A stretch of 64,000 nt of DNA, taken from positions 20,522,001 through 20,586,000 of the forward strand of contig NC_046675.1 in NCBI RefSeq assembly GCF_003369915.1, read 5' to 3'. The notes below the pieces were generated by a model, which made no database searches, was not told the origin of the DNA, and saw only the letters and a list, made by a program, of their open reading frames with translations. This document shows positions 12,653 through 25,569 of the stretch, in pieces; within the stretch, counting starts at the first letter, position 1; each line of letters starts with the position of its first letter. This DNA is from Drosophila miranda. Taxonomy: Eukaryota > Arthropoda > Insecta > Diptera > Drosophilidae. The position numbers and the translations under genes are program-made.

Positions 12653-13539
12653 ATGGTATTAATTAGTGCTACACACAGCCCAATCAAGTTCATCTCGATG
12701 ACGCATCTGTCAGCATGGACTTCCGCAGCAACAATGCTGATGCTGCAGCTCGCAGTGCCACTCCTCCTGCTGATGGTTCAACAGTTTTCAACCTGCTCGG
12801 CTGTCAGTCACAAGGTTGACAATTTTGATGGGCTTGCTGAAGCCTCCATGACCGGGTCCAGGTACAGGGAGCACAACGAGAACAGCTTTGACATGCATTA
12901 TGACAACGCGAGCCCCGACTCCAGCCCTAGCCTGCTGCTGGCCAACAATGGGACGAGGATACTGCGACGTGGCAAGCGATATCTTCAGTTCAGCAAGGGA
13001 TCCCGTATGTCGGTGCGTTTTATACACTGTCTGAAAAGGAATCCCATTTTAATTGGCCCCCTAATCATACGAGTCCTCTGTGTTCTTTGCAGTGGCGCAC
13101 CAATGGGAAGAACACTCTGCTGACAATCAATACGTTGTACGCCTATGGCTATGGCTTCCGCACCAATTATCCCTTCCCGTCAATCGAGGAGCAGAAGAAG
13201 GATAATGCCGTCTTCTTTCGCCTCTTTAAGCGGGATTTATTCTCGAAACTGGAGACTGCTCTGGATGGGTAAGTTCTGTGTTAGTTGGCTAGTTGATTCC
13301 ACTGTAATTGAGTTCCCACTCCCTCTCAGCCATGGATTCGATGGTCGGGCCTGTATGCTGAAGTCCTTTTGCACGGCCGTTCTCGATGTGGACAAGTCGG
13401 AGCAGAAGAGTGGCATGCTCTTCAAGCTTCTCAAATTGGTATTCAGGTGAGTGCCAGAGAGTGAGTTCATCCATCTCTTTTTAATTAACACCTTAGTGAT
13501 AACTACTTCCCGAGACACAGTCAGTTTCCATTTTTATGA
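12653..13539 (+). CDS. DM4/12 family protein E, lacking the last two conserved cysteines as read
   Basis: Exons 12653-13012, 13093-13268 and 13330-13446 are well supported. They encode a hydrophobic signal segment (other in-frame ATGs at 12698 and 12734 are plausible starts), RRGKR ending at 109, YLQFSKGSRMS, the subgroup motif AYGYGFR, a basic FKRDLF, and the first half of the Cys domain (CMLKSFC). After the donor at 13447 the nearest acceptor gives a 43 nt exon (13497-13539) with only 14 more residues and no second Cys pair; total 231 aa. Splicing instead to the final exon of gene F at 14131 is in phase and would supply CEQIMHSHC. Gene F starts only 62 bp after this stop. Confidence 0.7.
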
Positions 13540-13601
13540 CATCAATGAGGGGCTCTTGGGGGCTCCGTTTCCCCGTTAGTTGAGTTCTTGCATCGGTTAC
13601 A

Positions 13602-14251
13602 ATGTGCACGCTTCGGTTTTACCTCCTTCTCACCTTGCTCTCCATAGCCGCGGGACTAGAACATAATTCTACCATGCCCCGCAGTAGGGCAAAAAGATAC
13701 CTGGATATAATAGAAACCACTCGCATATTTGTGGGTAACTCAAATTTTTAATCTGGGCAATCGCTCGTTGCTTATACCGAAACGCTTTTCCCATTTTTCC
13801 ATCAAGTTCCGCGTGAATGCCAAGAACAATGTGATCGCCTCGCCCATTGTCTGGGCGCATGGCTACGGCTTTAGGGCCAATACCCCAGTGCTGGTTAAGC
13901 GTGAGAATCGACCCTTTAGAAGAGACACCTATGAGCTGCTCCACGAGCTAATCGATCGGAGTGGCTTCGATGGGCGGGCGTGTGTACTGAAGGCCTATTG
14001 CACGGCTCTGGCCGGGGATCATGGTCAGGGATTTCTCTTTAAGCTTTTAAAATATGTCTTTACGTAAGTTTCAGACTCTGAGTTGCCGACGACTATAACT
14101 ATCTTCTACACAACTCTAATACCATTTCAGCCTGGACGAACACGAAAAGCGTCATATGCCGCATCTGCGCGAGGAGAACTGCGAACAAATCATGCATAGC
14201 CATTGCCCGTTGAGCTTTGACAGCATTTCCCCCTACACGGATGATGTTTAA
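13602..14251 (+). CDS. DM4/12 family secreted protein F (compact)
   Basis: Three exons (13602-13730, 13807-14063, 14131-14251) give 168 aa, the shortest complete member here. It has a signal peptide (MCTLRFYLLLTLLSIAAG), RAKR at 29-32, a very short pro-region, AHGYGFRANTP as in gene E, and a basic RPFRR before DTYELL. The domain's four cysteines are in CVLKAYC and CEQIMHSHC. The intron that splits E's exons 2 and 3 is absent here, so those exons are fused. The first donor is GTGGGT, chosen because it keeps phase 0 as in gene E. With only 62 bp after E there is little room for a separate promoter. Confidence 0.78.
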
Positions 14252-15613
14252 CTACATCTATACCTACCATATGTATTTGTTTCCTTTTGCTTTCAAAAAT
14301 AAACAACAACTGAGATTGAATTGGATGTGAAAATAGAAATATAAACACACGTGTTTGACTGAAACCTAAAATAACAAAACGTTTCAGAGTTGTTGAAGGA
14401 GATGTCACAAAAGTACAACAAATTTAATAAACTAATTTTGTGGATGCGAATCCTGCATCAAGCCATGCCTAAGCGTCTACGGCACAGCTTTACCATGGAA
14501 AATCTTTCAACAATGTTTAACCAAAGGCTTTAAAATACCAAGCACTGCATCGGGGACAAATTTCTTTTAAATTTTTGTTAGATATACAGGTACTTCAATA
14601 TTCTTTTTGGCTATGCTTCGCCTCTGACCATGGCTCCGCTGCCTATTCCGGCTGAGTCGGTCCCAGAACCCAACAACAATATACACAGTCTTTGTCAAGG
14701 CGCAAAACTGCCTCAAAACTTTGTTATAAAGACCAATAAAAAAAGCTAAACAGCTTCTCACAGTTTTCAGGTTACTATTAGATCGCCATCACAGTAAGGG
14801 GTATCCTTAGGTCTTTTCTATTTAGTTTTTATGTTCTTTACTTAATATTTACTGGGATGGCACGTGGCTGCTGATGATATTTATTCGCTGTTGTTCTGCC
14901 ATTTGTAATTTATAATTAACTTGTGCGTGTTTCGAGTGCTTTTTCCGTTTTTTTCATCCTTGCGGTGCAATCAGCAACATGCATTTAATTGGCATTATTA
15001 TTAAACAGCTGAAAGTGAGCAGCAAGAAAAAAGGCGGATAAGGACAAAATTATAGCATATAGTATTCTGTGGCCATTGTTGACCTCATTGCATGACAAAA
15101 GTTTCTGCTACTGCTACTGCGGCTGCTGTCTGCTTCTGCTGGGTGGCATCCACGCTCAGCTTCTGATACTGATACTGCCCCAGTCACGATGTTGCCTCTG
15201 CTCTGTTGCAGTTGCAGCTGTTTAATGTCACCAGCATGAAAACGGGCGAGTGGTGTTAAAATGTTTGCGGACGCCTTTGATGCACTTGTCACGCCCCCAT
15301 GGCCGCAGAGAGACCAGAAACCTGTCGCCCGTCGTGGCAGGCAGCATTAAAAATTAACTTTAATTAAGTTGAAAAACATAAATTACATGCACGCATACAA
15401 GGGCATCAAAATGCACAAAACCCACACAGAGGCACTTGGTCACACACACACGCACTCCGGCAAGTGCAATTTTCTGATGGTGCTGTTATTGCGGTTGCTA
15501 CCTCAAGAGCTACCTCAAGTTTGTTGCACACAAGGGGAAGAACGAGAGAAGGAGCCCCCGCAGATGGTAGGAAATTATAAAGAGAAGAGAGAAGAGTTAG
15601 CAGGAAACGAGAA

Positions 15614-15629
15614 AGAGAGAGAGAGAGAG
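15614..15629. repeat. GA microsatellite
   Basis: An uninterrupted GA run inside the gene-free interval. Confidence 0.8.
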
Positions 15630-17831
15630 CATCAGGTAAACTCCATCTTGGGCGATGTCCGCACAACTTTAATCGTTTCCCCACAACTTTGTCACCCACT
15701 CACACGTACACATATATAAACCGATTTCTATATATGTATATATAGTCCCAACCTTAATCAAGTATTAATCATGTGGCCGTGCGTTGAATTGCTGCAGTGA
15801 AAGAGGTCAGCACCATCCCATCCTGCACAGCTCTACTGACCTGACCCAATCCTTCGTCTCTCCATCGCCATCTCCCACTCATTACACTTTACCTTCACCT
15901 TCTTATAGGAGGTACTCTTATAGGTCAAAGGCTATGTTGGGTTCGAGTAATGTAGACTGCAGATCATATAATAGTTTTCCCAGATTAAAAAAGATATTGA
16001 ACAATTATTTATCAATAAACATGATAATAAAGAGCTAGGCTGTAGGTCTTCAAACCCTATATCTATGTATAATATGCCAGCGCCCCAACAACCGCTATTA
16101 CATTAATTCCTATCAATTAAAAGTATTCACATTTTCAAAAATATTTATAAGTACACCATTGTTAATGGGTACTTTTGTTTCGAGACAATCTACCATGGCA
16201 TTCCAACTTGTTACATTTGCTGACACCACAAACTTAAATGTCAGTTGTTTGTTGTTGCTGTTGTTGTTGATTCTGTTGCTGGTTTCAGTTTAATTTTCTC
16301 ATTTGGTGATGTTTGCATTTTTCTCCTCCTTTTTTTTGGCAGTGTGTGCAATTATAATTAATTTTAAAATACCCTCAAAGTGTGGAAAATTTTCATTGCA
16401 AGTGACACTTAACACAGTAGAAAAACGAAAATGGAAATGAATATATTCGTACGCCTGTGACTTTAACTAATTGAACTCTCTCGACCAACACAGCAGTGGT
16501 ATTATAATGAAAATGGAAAACCAAAAAACTTATTCAGTATGGCGAAAGTGGGAAAACCTTGTCGATTCGCTATAAATTCATTTGCACTTCCACCTATTAT
16601 TTGTGAAAAGCCTCTGAAACAATATGAATTGAAATATAAAGCTTAATTCCGATTGTACATTTGATTGGACTAAAACAAACCCGTTGACACTCATTTTCCC
16701 AATTTATTTTTGAGTTGAGTTTTGAGCATCCTCAAAGGATGCGAGCCTGTCCAAAGCATCCGTCTGTTAGTGGCTCGAAAATAGAAGGTGTTATAACTAT
16801 AGTATCAACATTAAAACGTTTTTAATAAATACAATAACTCTCTCTAGTTGCGGAAAATACATAATCAATACGAAATTTAAGATAAAGGATTATCTCTCTA
16901 TATTTCCTTTAAATGGTGCGTTATATTTCTCATATTATTAATTTTTGACCTGTTTTCCAATTACTAATTTTATGCAAATCAACACAAAACCAATCTACAT
17001 TTGCACATAATTAAAGTTGGTGTCAAAAAAATAAAACGAAACATTTAAAAGCATTTCAGTGCTTGCTAAAAGTGAATGAATACAAGCCCAATGTCAATGT
17101 TGCAAGGACGTCTAAGGACTTAATTAAATTTAAAAATCAATACTTTAATTGTCAGGTGAATGTGAAATTAAACAATCTCATTTAGTTGGCTCAGCAATCT
17201 CAATAATGTGAGCCAAATCAGTTGGCCCAAATACCAGCACATATACATATTTGCTAATAGATGGGATAAGTGGGAGGGGTCTAAAAGATATTTGGCCACT
17301 GGCCAGGGGTCGCAGATATCTATGTGGTTGGCCTACAAATAATATACATGAGATTAGCGCGACCTGGCGCACACCTAGGATAATTTATTGGCCGTCAAAG
17401 GAGCAACAAAATGCGCACCTGCCTCATTATGGATGCGTAAATGGCCAATCGGAGTGGCATAGAACGGCCCCCAAGCCACAGCACCTCATCCTGGTTGCAT
17501 TTCCATTCGTCCGCCAGGCCACATTCCATTCGTTCATTCGTTAATCGTTGTCTGGTGGCCGGCGGACTGACTAGCATGCAAATTGATTTGATGCGTTGTC
17601 AATTAAAATGTGCAATTAATTTCATTTGGTTTGCCTCACATTATCGAATAGGTAATTGGACAGGGGATAGGGGAAAACGCCTCCTACTCACATATAGGGA
17701 TGCAGAGAGGGAATATAGACACTGACAGCGGCTGCTAATGAGCTCAGTTAGCCAATTCAGTTTGTGGCCATGAATGTGGCACTCTCTATGTGTTCGTGTG
17801 TGTGCCTTTCTATCTCTGTGTACGTGCCTCA

Positions 17832-17849
17832 GTGTGTGTGTGTGTGTGT
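17832..17849. repeat. TG microsatellite
   Basis: An uninterrupted TG run inside the gene-free interval. Confidence 0.8.
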
Positions 17850-20800
17850 CTAAATTAAACCGTCTATGATATGGCAGAGAGCATAGCGTATACGCAATTA
17901 GTTAGTCAAACGCTGATTGCCACACTCTCTACAACGCCGGACACTTGAATAGGGCCAACTCACATGAATATCCTTTTAATAGCCCTACATTTTTTACTTT
18001 CAAATGGCTACAATTCCATTAAAACAGAGCTTTGTCTAACGATATTTGGTATATTGTGTATTGATTTACAGAAAATCAGTTAGAGATGCAAACAGCTATA
18101 AAATATCAATCTCCATAGCAATCTAAAGATTTTTTTGTAGCTTAAGGTCTTGTTAAGAATTATTTCCCATTGAATATTGAATATTTATAGCATTTCACAG
18201 AAAAAAAAAATATGATCTTTAAACACTTTTTTGTTGTACAGTTTATTGCTCAGACTTTTAAAGTGCTCAGATCTAGTTATATGGCTTGAATTATATGAAC
18301 CAATATGCCTAGACTTAATTTTAAAATGCCAAGACTCTCGGCATCGGCATCAGCATCAGCATCAGCTTCGTTCTTCATTTTGCCTCTAAATTAGTTCAAG
18401 GATTAGTGCAATAAAACTAACGGGCCACGGATTTGCGCAGCCCTTTTGTTGGCTTAGGGGGAACCCGAGATCCAAGAGTCTGGGGAGATAAGGTGGGAGG
18501 GAGGAGGAGAGCACCGAAGAAGAAGGCATGTCACAATTTCCCAATTAGCTACTCATTGAGATAAATTTCTTATGCAAATGATGACAAGGCCAAGTAAGGC
18601 ATTTGGGGAAGCCAGAGCCAGAGCAGGGCCGTGACAGGCGCTGAAGTGGCATTGGCATCTAAATACATTCCCATGCCTGGTCGGGGAGCTTGGGACCCGA
18701 CCTGAACCATCCGAGCAACCCCAGCGCCCTGACAACCACCAGTGGCAAGAAGGAGAACAACTATAGCGACGGACGGACAGCGGCAGAGTGACATTGAGTG
18801 ACTCGCGATGACGCCGATGAGGCCGGAGAAGACGATTCCGTCAACAAGACCGACAAGGAACAGCAGAAGTCTTTGACTCATTCTCTCACTCTTTCTCTCT
18901 AATTGGCTGCTGACATTTTGACAATAACAACAAGAACAGCACCGAAAAGGCGGGTATATTTGACATAATTAAAATACTGAAGCCAGGCGAAATATGGAAC
19001 AAGCGCGACGACAGGTCGACTCAGCAGGCCAAGAAGCCAAGCAACTTTCTCACCCGAAGAATTGTCAGGGAATAAGAGGCAAAGCAAAGCATTTTGCTAA
19101 TTTCTTTGACTTATTAAAGCATAGTGCTAATCACTTGCATCAACTAACCCATATTTTCTATACTGATTCAAATTTGTGCAGTCTCATGACGAAATACTGT
19201 TACAGTTAAAAGATATATAGATCTTCAGTTCATTGAACGAACCACACACTTCGCACCAAAGTGTGAAGACAACATCGAGTCGGAGTTCAGTGACTTAAAA
19301 CGAGAGCTGCTAATCTTATGATCATGACTCTGGGAATGTTCTTACAGTTTCCAAGAGAACCTGATTCTTTCGTTCTCTGGTATGGCAACATGATGTCATC
19401 TATATTTTCGCATTTGCCCTATTTAACAATCCATTAAATTGATTAAAAAAAGATATTAAATATATAAAAAAAAAAAAAATCCAAGCTACATCCCTTATTC
19501 TCAGTGTAGAAATTCAACTTCTTTTGTTGGGTAACTGGTATCTGGTTGCGATAAAATTCACTTCAGAGCTTCGCCCAGAACTTTGTTTTGTGCGAATGCA
19601 AATTGCTCATACGCCATGTGGACCAACGACACGAGCAGCAGAAATGGCGCTTATTAAAGTTTGACTTGTACTTTTGGAGGATTTTTGTTTTTTTTTTTTA
19701 ATTTTTCTGGAGTGAATGTGTGGGCGGAGATGTCGGTGCAGGTGGAGGCGGAGGTGCAGTGAGGCAAAGTTAAACTTTTGGATAACAAAAATTAAGCATT
19801 GTCGTTTGCGTTCCATGATAATTGGGAACAATAGAGGCAGGCAAAAGGATGGAAGAGAGTGGAGTGGGGGGAAAACCATGGTAATGCTTCCGCATTTGCG
19901 TTCAGCTGCAACATTGCACCGATGCCGGGGCATGTGTGTGTCCTGTGTCTTACGTCCTGTGTCCTGTGTTCTGTACACATGCAGAAGTTTGTGTGTACCA
20001 GCGACATTCACGCCTCGCTGCACTTTTTACATGCTGCATGTTGCCTGCGGGCATTAAGTGTGATTTTATGCGATTTGTACCAGGCAAACACCCGCTCAAA
20101 CCGCTTCCACTCCCCATCGGCCACACCCCCACAAACACCTCCCACAGGGCAATGGCTACGAGGAAAAACCGCAGCAGCAGCAGCCGCAATAGCAGTAGCA
20201 GCGGTGGCAATGCCAAGCCCTTGCCGCCTCCTCCTGCACAGTTCTTTGCTAATTTACATTTGACAAATGTTTTGCATGCTACAAAATTTTTGCCACTGCT
20301 GCGACTACGACGACGACGACTAGGACGAGGACTGCTGTTCGTTAGCCTGGCCCAATCCCCGTCTCCGGCCTTGCCCCTGGGTGTTTTGTTAGCTGCATTC
20401 GTTTTCATTTGGTTTCTCTGCTGACATTGTTTACAGTTCAACTTGGCTTGGAAATTAGTAAAAATCTCACACGAGCACCCCTTACGAGGGAGGGAAACAA
20501 TAAAACTGCAAATAAAGCGAATCGAAAAAAACAAGCGGAAACAAAGATACAAGATACAAGAACGAGTAGCTGCAGAAAATTTTCTAAAACAAATTTAAAT
20601 TGATGCAAAACAAAGGTGTATGGTTAGGAACATCTACACTAAGGGGAAACAGCATCGCCTATAGAGAACCGACAACTAAGAACATATAAAAAATTATATC
20701 ATAATAAGAAGCTAAACAATGAACAATCCAATTGCGATTTGGATCGGGATCTCAGGTTAAATAAAATATACCTTACGTTGGATTATAATCTTGACATTCT

Positions 20801-20880
20801 TTACATTTTTTCTGGTTATTTATAGTATCTACTCGTATATCATTTTTCAACTTTTTCTCCGTGTAATCACATTCCTGTTC

Positions 20881-21739
20881 TCAAAGCGAAATCTTAGATA
20901 TATGGTTCAGCCGGCTCCAGAGTTTATTGCTGCAATCGCTGTAGGTCCTCCGACAATCAGCGCCACCACGTCCCCCGTCCCTGGCATGCAGATACTTCCC
21001 TGCCACATTATCCAAGGGAGGTCTATGCGACAAAGTGGATTGAATGAGACGAAAACTCCCTTTTTTAAAAACAAAATGTACTTACACCAAGACCGCATTC
21101 AGTATCTCGCTGAAAATGTTGCTCTGCTGGAAGGGGCTTTGAGATATCTCGCAGATGCTTCTCAGCAGGCACACTCCACCGTTTTCGGCGTCCAATCTGA
21201 AAGAACATTTTGGAGACTACGTGAACCCAATTTGACATCATCTACTCACTGTTCCAAGGTAGTTTCAATGACATCGTACAGCCAAGTGCGGGTCTTGTCC
21301 TGTCTAAGTTGTGTTTGCATATCTGTACGCCACTCCCTGGCCACGGACTCAAAGGTTGAGGTATTCCAGAAACTCCACCAATATATGGGCGCAGGTGGGG
21401 GTGTGAATTGGTTTTGGTAGTTGACGAAACCCCAAACAGATAGCACAGTGTCCTCCTGCGGAATGGGATACGCTATTCCACAGACAAACTGGGAGAGAAC
21501 AGCAACTGAACAATCGATTGCCACATGTTTTGATTAATGTCCCACACCTTGAGCACGCCTTGACCATCGAAGAGTGCCACTCGCTTCGAGCGACTCAGAC
21601 TGAGGTTAGATGACGATGTGGCATTCCCAGCTGGTGTGAACAGGCTATTGGCGGCACCACTGCATCCATCCACAGCCACAAGAAGCACCAGCAGGGCGAC
21701 GGGAACCATCAGGTCCAACCTCTGGCTGCCGGAGTGCAT
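20881..21739 (-). CDS. DM4/12 family secreted protein G
   Basis: Four exons (21739-21548, 21488-21250, 21196-21086, 21022-20881) give 227 aa. It has a signal peptide (about 1-29), RSKR at 50-53, then VALFDGQGVLK in place of the usual F-P-x-G-S motif. Exon 2 is aromatic (IYWWSFWNTSTF) and contains AREWR but no strong second furin site. The Cys domain is CLLRSICEIS, then CRRTYSDC. Exons 2-4 (239, 111 and 142 nt) have exactly the lengths found in gene O, which lies about 13 kb away on the other strand, so the two are clear paralogues. All donors and acceptors fit GT-AG and phase. The biochemical role is unknown. Confidence 0.85.
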
Positions 21740-24034
21740 GGTCAACTAATTTTTGCAGCTCTTGCAACTTGTGGCAGCGAGGCCAAATTACATACATATT
21801 TAAGTTTACTCAAGAAATTGACAGACGAAGAATTGCAAAGTTGACAGAAAAGCTACAGCTTTACACTGGTAAAAAGTTTGGTATGCTGCAAGTCTTTCAT
21901 CTCAAGCCAACAACGACAGTTGCCTTTGCAGTTGTGCAAAAACGTTAGCCAATGTGTACATCAAACAGTATACACCCTATTTCTATCTACCACTATCAAA
22001 AGATACTCTTTTGCTGAAATATCCTATGCTGTTTAGTTCCTAATCGAGTTAGATTGGGCTCCAGCCTTGCGATAATTTTAAAGTATATTTAATGAATAGG
22101 TACATGTTATGTTTAATCAGTTTAAAAACATACATAAGAAAATCTTAAGTGGAAACTGTAGTTTATACACACGACATATCACTGTAAGCCAGTAACGCCC
22201 TCAGTAACAACCCACCAGCGTCGACAAAGACATCGCCCTGAATTCCACGTAGGCCAGAAACCAATCGCCTCTAGGCCAGGACTTAAAAGCCGCTACAGTC
22301 TCTGTACTGAATGTGACACCTTTCGTGTTCCCCCTGTGCCTCTCTGTGCTGAAAGCACCTGCGGCTCTCTTTGACTGCCGTCTGTGTTGCTGCCCACAAC
22401 AAGATCTGTGCCTGCAGCGTTGATTCTGGCGGTCCTTTTGTTCTGGCTTGACACAGTACATTGATTGGTGTCACCTCGGTTGTCCACACAAAAAGGTGGA
22501 AAAGTCAGGTGCCACCAAACCGTTTTCTACTCAACTTTGATTTCAACGAGTAATTGTGAAAAGTTTTTGGCTAACAAAACAGTGTACGTGACACTGCTGG
22601 AAATCCAATGAAACAAGGAATATAGCGTTTCCAAATAGGATGAATAGCTTAGACATATTTGAGGGAATAAAAGTGCAATGGAAATAAGGAAATGTTAATA
22701 ATAGTTATATATTTTCCAAAAGGCCAATATATGCATGGAGTGAAAGATGAATGTGTTTTATCTATCGAATGGTGGTAGTGATTAAAATGTTTCCGTTCCT
22801 CTATAGAGTTTTCCCATTTATTCAGCACTAAATCAAGTCCTAGATTCATTAAATACTCGTATTATTTATTATTGTATTTGCTGCATTTGTTGCTAACAGG
22901 CGACCTGTCGTCACAAATGCAACACCAATCAGAGACTATATACGGCAAAATCTTTTTTCGTTACACAATTAGTCAACGATTTATGGATAAATGAAAGAAA
23001 AAATCGTTCTATATTGCTGCATGGGCTATAAATGGATCGACCCAAAGTGGGCAACTATTTAGCACCTTTTAAAGAGCACTTTAAATGACACAAAAACGAG
23101 TTAACGACACTCAATTGGGTGCTAATTGTACAATTAAACTTTGCTGTCCAAACTGGACCCAGATCGAAGTGCCGCGGGCATCCATAGAGTGTGTCCGAGT
23201 AGCAGGGATTGTGCGGCGACGGTTGTGCCATCATCAGTTCGACTCGGACAGCTAATGGCATCAACATATCGTAAAAATACAAAAAAAAAAACCACTGACC
23301 AAGCCAAACCAAACCAAATCGAGAGCCCTATTCGACCGGACTCGTCGGTGCCTCTAATGGTAATTATCTGCTTCATAAATTCTCGTTCAATTGCGCTCAG
23401 AGCGGCGGCATTCCGGCATGGAAGTGTTTTAATTGTGGAACCGCTGGATCCTGGTTCGGGGTCGGCGTCGGGGTCGCATCCATTCCCCATTTCTCTCGCA
23501 TCGAATGTTGTTGAAAATTGCATTAATTTAACGCATGATTGGCAGAGCCAGAGCAAATGGAGGAAGCGAGCGTCGCAGATACGACGTGGAGTGAAATTAT
23601 GCAAATTTCGCGTTTTTTTTTCCATTTCGAATGTGAGTGCCCCAGGCCAAAGAGATGCCAAAGCATTGACTGTTCAATTGCTCAATTACACTGGCCCACC
23701 AAAGAGTGGAATTACGAGGAGTGGTATCTAAATTCAAAGGAACATAAAATATTTTAGCTACAATTTTCTGTAAAATAAGAAGTTTTCTTTCAGACTATTT
23801 TCTTCTGATATTTCTTATATTCAGATACAACTGAATACCTTCTTTAAAAAATTAACCTTGTCCCTTAAAATGCCGAAATTTGATTTAATTTACCCAAAGT
23901 ATCCCGCTCTTAAGAATTTTTTGGCTTAAGTCTTTATATAAAGTACTTATAAGTTGGTTGAAAATATGAATGGACTCAGAACCTTGCTGTCAGGTGTTAC
24001 TTTAGTAACATTTGCTCGTTTTCATTCCAGAAAA
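21740..24034. other. Intergenic spacer upstream of G and H
   Basis: This is the shared upstream region of divergent genes G and H. Two overlapping frames on opposite strands near 23.13-23.73 kb lack family motifs, and the plus-strand one lacks an ATG at its start, so I do not call them. An acceptor-like TTCCAG sits just before the ATG of gene H (24026-24031), suggesting a 5' UTR intron. Confidence 0.5.
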
Positions 24035-25569
24035 ATGGCAAAAACAATCAGAGTAATTGGATGTGCTGCTGGAGTCACTGCGATGCTAATTTTGCTGCTG
24101 CCACTTTTCCTGCTCGGAAATGACAGGCCAATGGCGAACGGAGATGGTAACTCCAATAGATCACATCAGGTGGTCAGTCCGACTCCAGCTCCTGCTCCTG
24201 CTGCTCCTGCTACTCTTACTACTTATACGGACGGTGCCCCATTGAACGATTCATGGCGCCACCATATGCTGCGACTGCATCGACAGAAGCGCTATCTGCT
24301 CTTCCCGGAGGGTAGCTCGTTCCAGCTGGTCTTCGACATAATCATACCCATTGTAGACTACACGAACTACGCCATCCTGGGCATCACATGTGCCGTGGCC
24401 TGGGAGCTGCCCAGCAAGGCGCCCAGCGAGCTGATTGAAAACGTGCTCACTCGCATCAATGACGGCACCATCGGAACTGTCCGGCGCAACGGCAGCGCCC
24501 CCGACCCCGAGAAGAACCCCAATCGAAGCCCTGCTAATTGGCAGCCAGTGCACGCACCATCGGCAGTACGGACATCGCAGCCGCGGACACCAGATCGCCA
24601 GCCATCGCATACAGCCAATAGCCACGGCTCCTACTACACGAACATCCTGCGCGGCTCCGGCTCGGCAGGCACTTCTGCATATGCAAATGCGAATTGGAAT
24701 GCAAATGCAAATGGACAGCAGCAGCTACAGGCGACGTTGCCGGGTACGGCTCCAGGTCCGGCTAATTGGCATGCGCGACAGTCGGTCGCAAAGTGGCAGC
24801 GACCGCGGACGGGAGACCCACCGCCACCGCCGGACAATTGGTGGCGGCGCAACAAGGACCGGCTGCAGCAGAACTGGCGTGAAAAGCAGGCCATGTGGAG
24901 CCCCAGTGCTGGCCAGTCAAAGTGGGAGTGAGTAAGAGGATGGCAATGTTGATATTTTCCGAAATCTATATACTCATACACTTATGTTATATTCACTCCC
25001 TCCATAGCATCGACTACACCCAACGTCCTCGCCGATTACTGAAATCGCCGCCACAGCACCACATTTATCCTGTTTTCGGCAAGCGACGGCGCCGACGACG
25101 TCGGAGTCTGGAGCAGGATCCCCTGTTTGAACGCCTCCATTTGCAGCAACATCTCAGCTCTCGGCAGCTGCTCTTTGCCAAAATCGAACGGCTTTACAAG
25201 GCGTAAGTGAAATCTTATCATCTCGAAACTTTTGGAAACTTTGATCTACTGAATCCTTCGCCTCCTCCCTCTACCCACAGTCAGCAACTCAATGGAACGG
25301 CCTGTGTGCTCCGAGCTCTTTGTGAGTCTGCCCAGAGGCAGCAGCAATCAGACGGAGGCGAAGGTGGAGGCGCGAAGGCTTTTCGACCGCAGAGCTTTAT
25401 CATGGAACTGCTGTCGGCCATCTTTCAGCTGCCTGCCAGCAATGATGGGGATGAGGTGGAGGCACTGGCCCTGAAGCACATTTCGCCGCATTACCTGGAG
25501 GCCCACCGCCAACAGGGAAACTGTCCGCAACTCTACAGCGATTGTCGGCATGAATTTTGGTTCGAATAA
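24035..25569 (+). CDS. DM4/12 family protein H with a conserved FGKR peptide motif
   Basis: Three exons (24035-24927, 25008-25202, 25281-25569) give 458 aa. The start is the ATG just after a likely 5' UTR acceptor; it begins a signal peptide (hydrophobic 17-28). RQKR at 83-86 precedes YLLFPEGSSFQ. Next come the subgroup block GITCAVAWELPSK and a long low-complexity spacer with repeated tryptophans. Exon 2 encodes RPRR, then HHIYPVFGKR (315-324) and a run of arginines. Exon 3 carries CVLRALCES and CPQLYSDC. The stop overlaps AATAAA (25565-25570). Gene I is the paralogue next door. The conserved FGKR suggests a released amidated peptide, which is an inference. Confidence 0.87.
25057..25086 (+). 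other. Putative amidated-peptide motif HHIYPVF-GKR in gene H
   Basis: The ten residues HHIYPVFGKR are preceded by RPRR seven residues upstream of the first His. Six of ten codons differ from the copy in gene I, all synonymously, while flanking residues are diverged. Gly-Lys-Arg after a hydrophobic residue is the standard amidation and cleavage signal of insect neuropeptides. Confidence 0.5.

Larger units (their letters stand above)
14252..20880. other. 6.6 kb gene-free interval inside the DM4/12 cluster
   Basis: No open frame with family motifs, no RNA gene and no transposon was recognised. It contains simple repeats: GA at 15614-15629, TG at 17832-17849, CAGCATCAGCATCAG near 18345-18365, and TCCTGTG-type repeats near 19938-19977. 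A signal-peptide-like minus-strand frame near 18570-18881 lacks any basic site or Cys domain. Enhancers or a degraded cluster member are possible, but nothing proves either. Confidence 0.45.

Noticed and set aside
18570-18881. Minus-strand frame with a signal-peptide-like segment (VAIVVLLLATGGCQGAG)
   Set aside because: Looks a little like a DM4/12 first exon, but there is no basic site, no F-P-x-G-S block and no downstream exons.
22201-22489. Minus-strand frames of 64-86 aa
   Set aside because: Three overlapping frames over the same bases, none with an ATG context, domain or splice support.
23134-23731. Long overlapping frames on both strands (175 and 196 aa)
   Set aside because: They shadow each other, the plus-strand one has no ATG at its start, and neither shows domains or splice partners.
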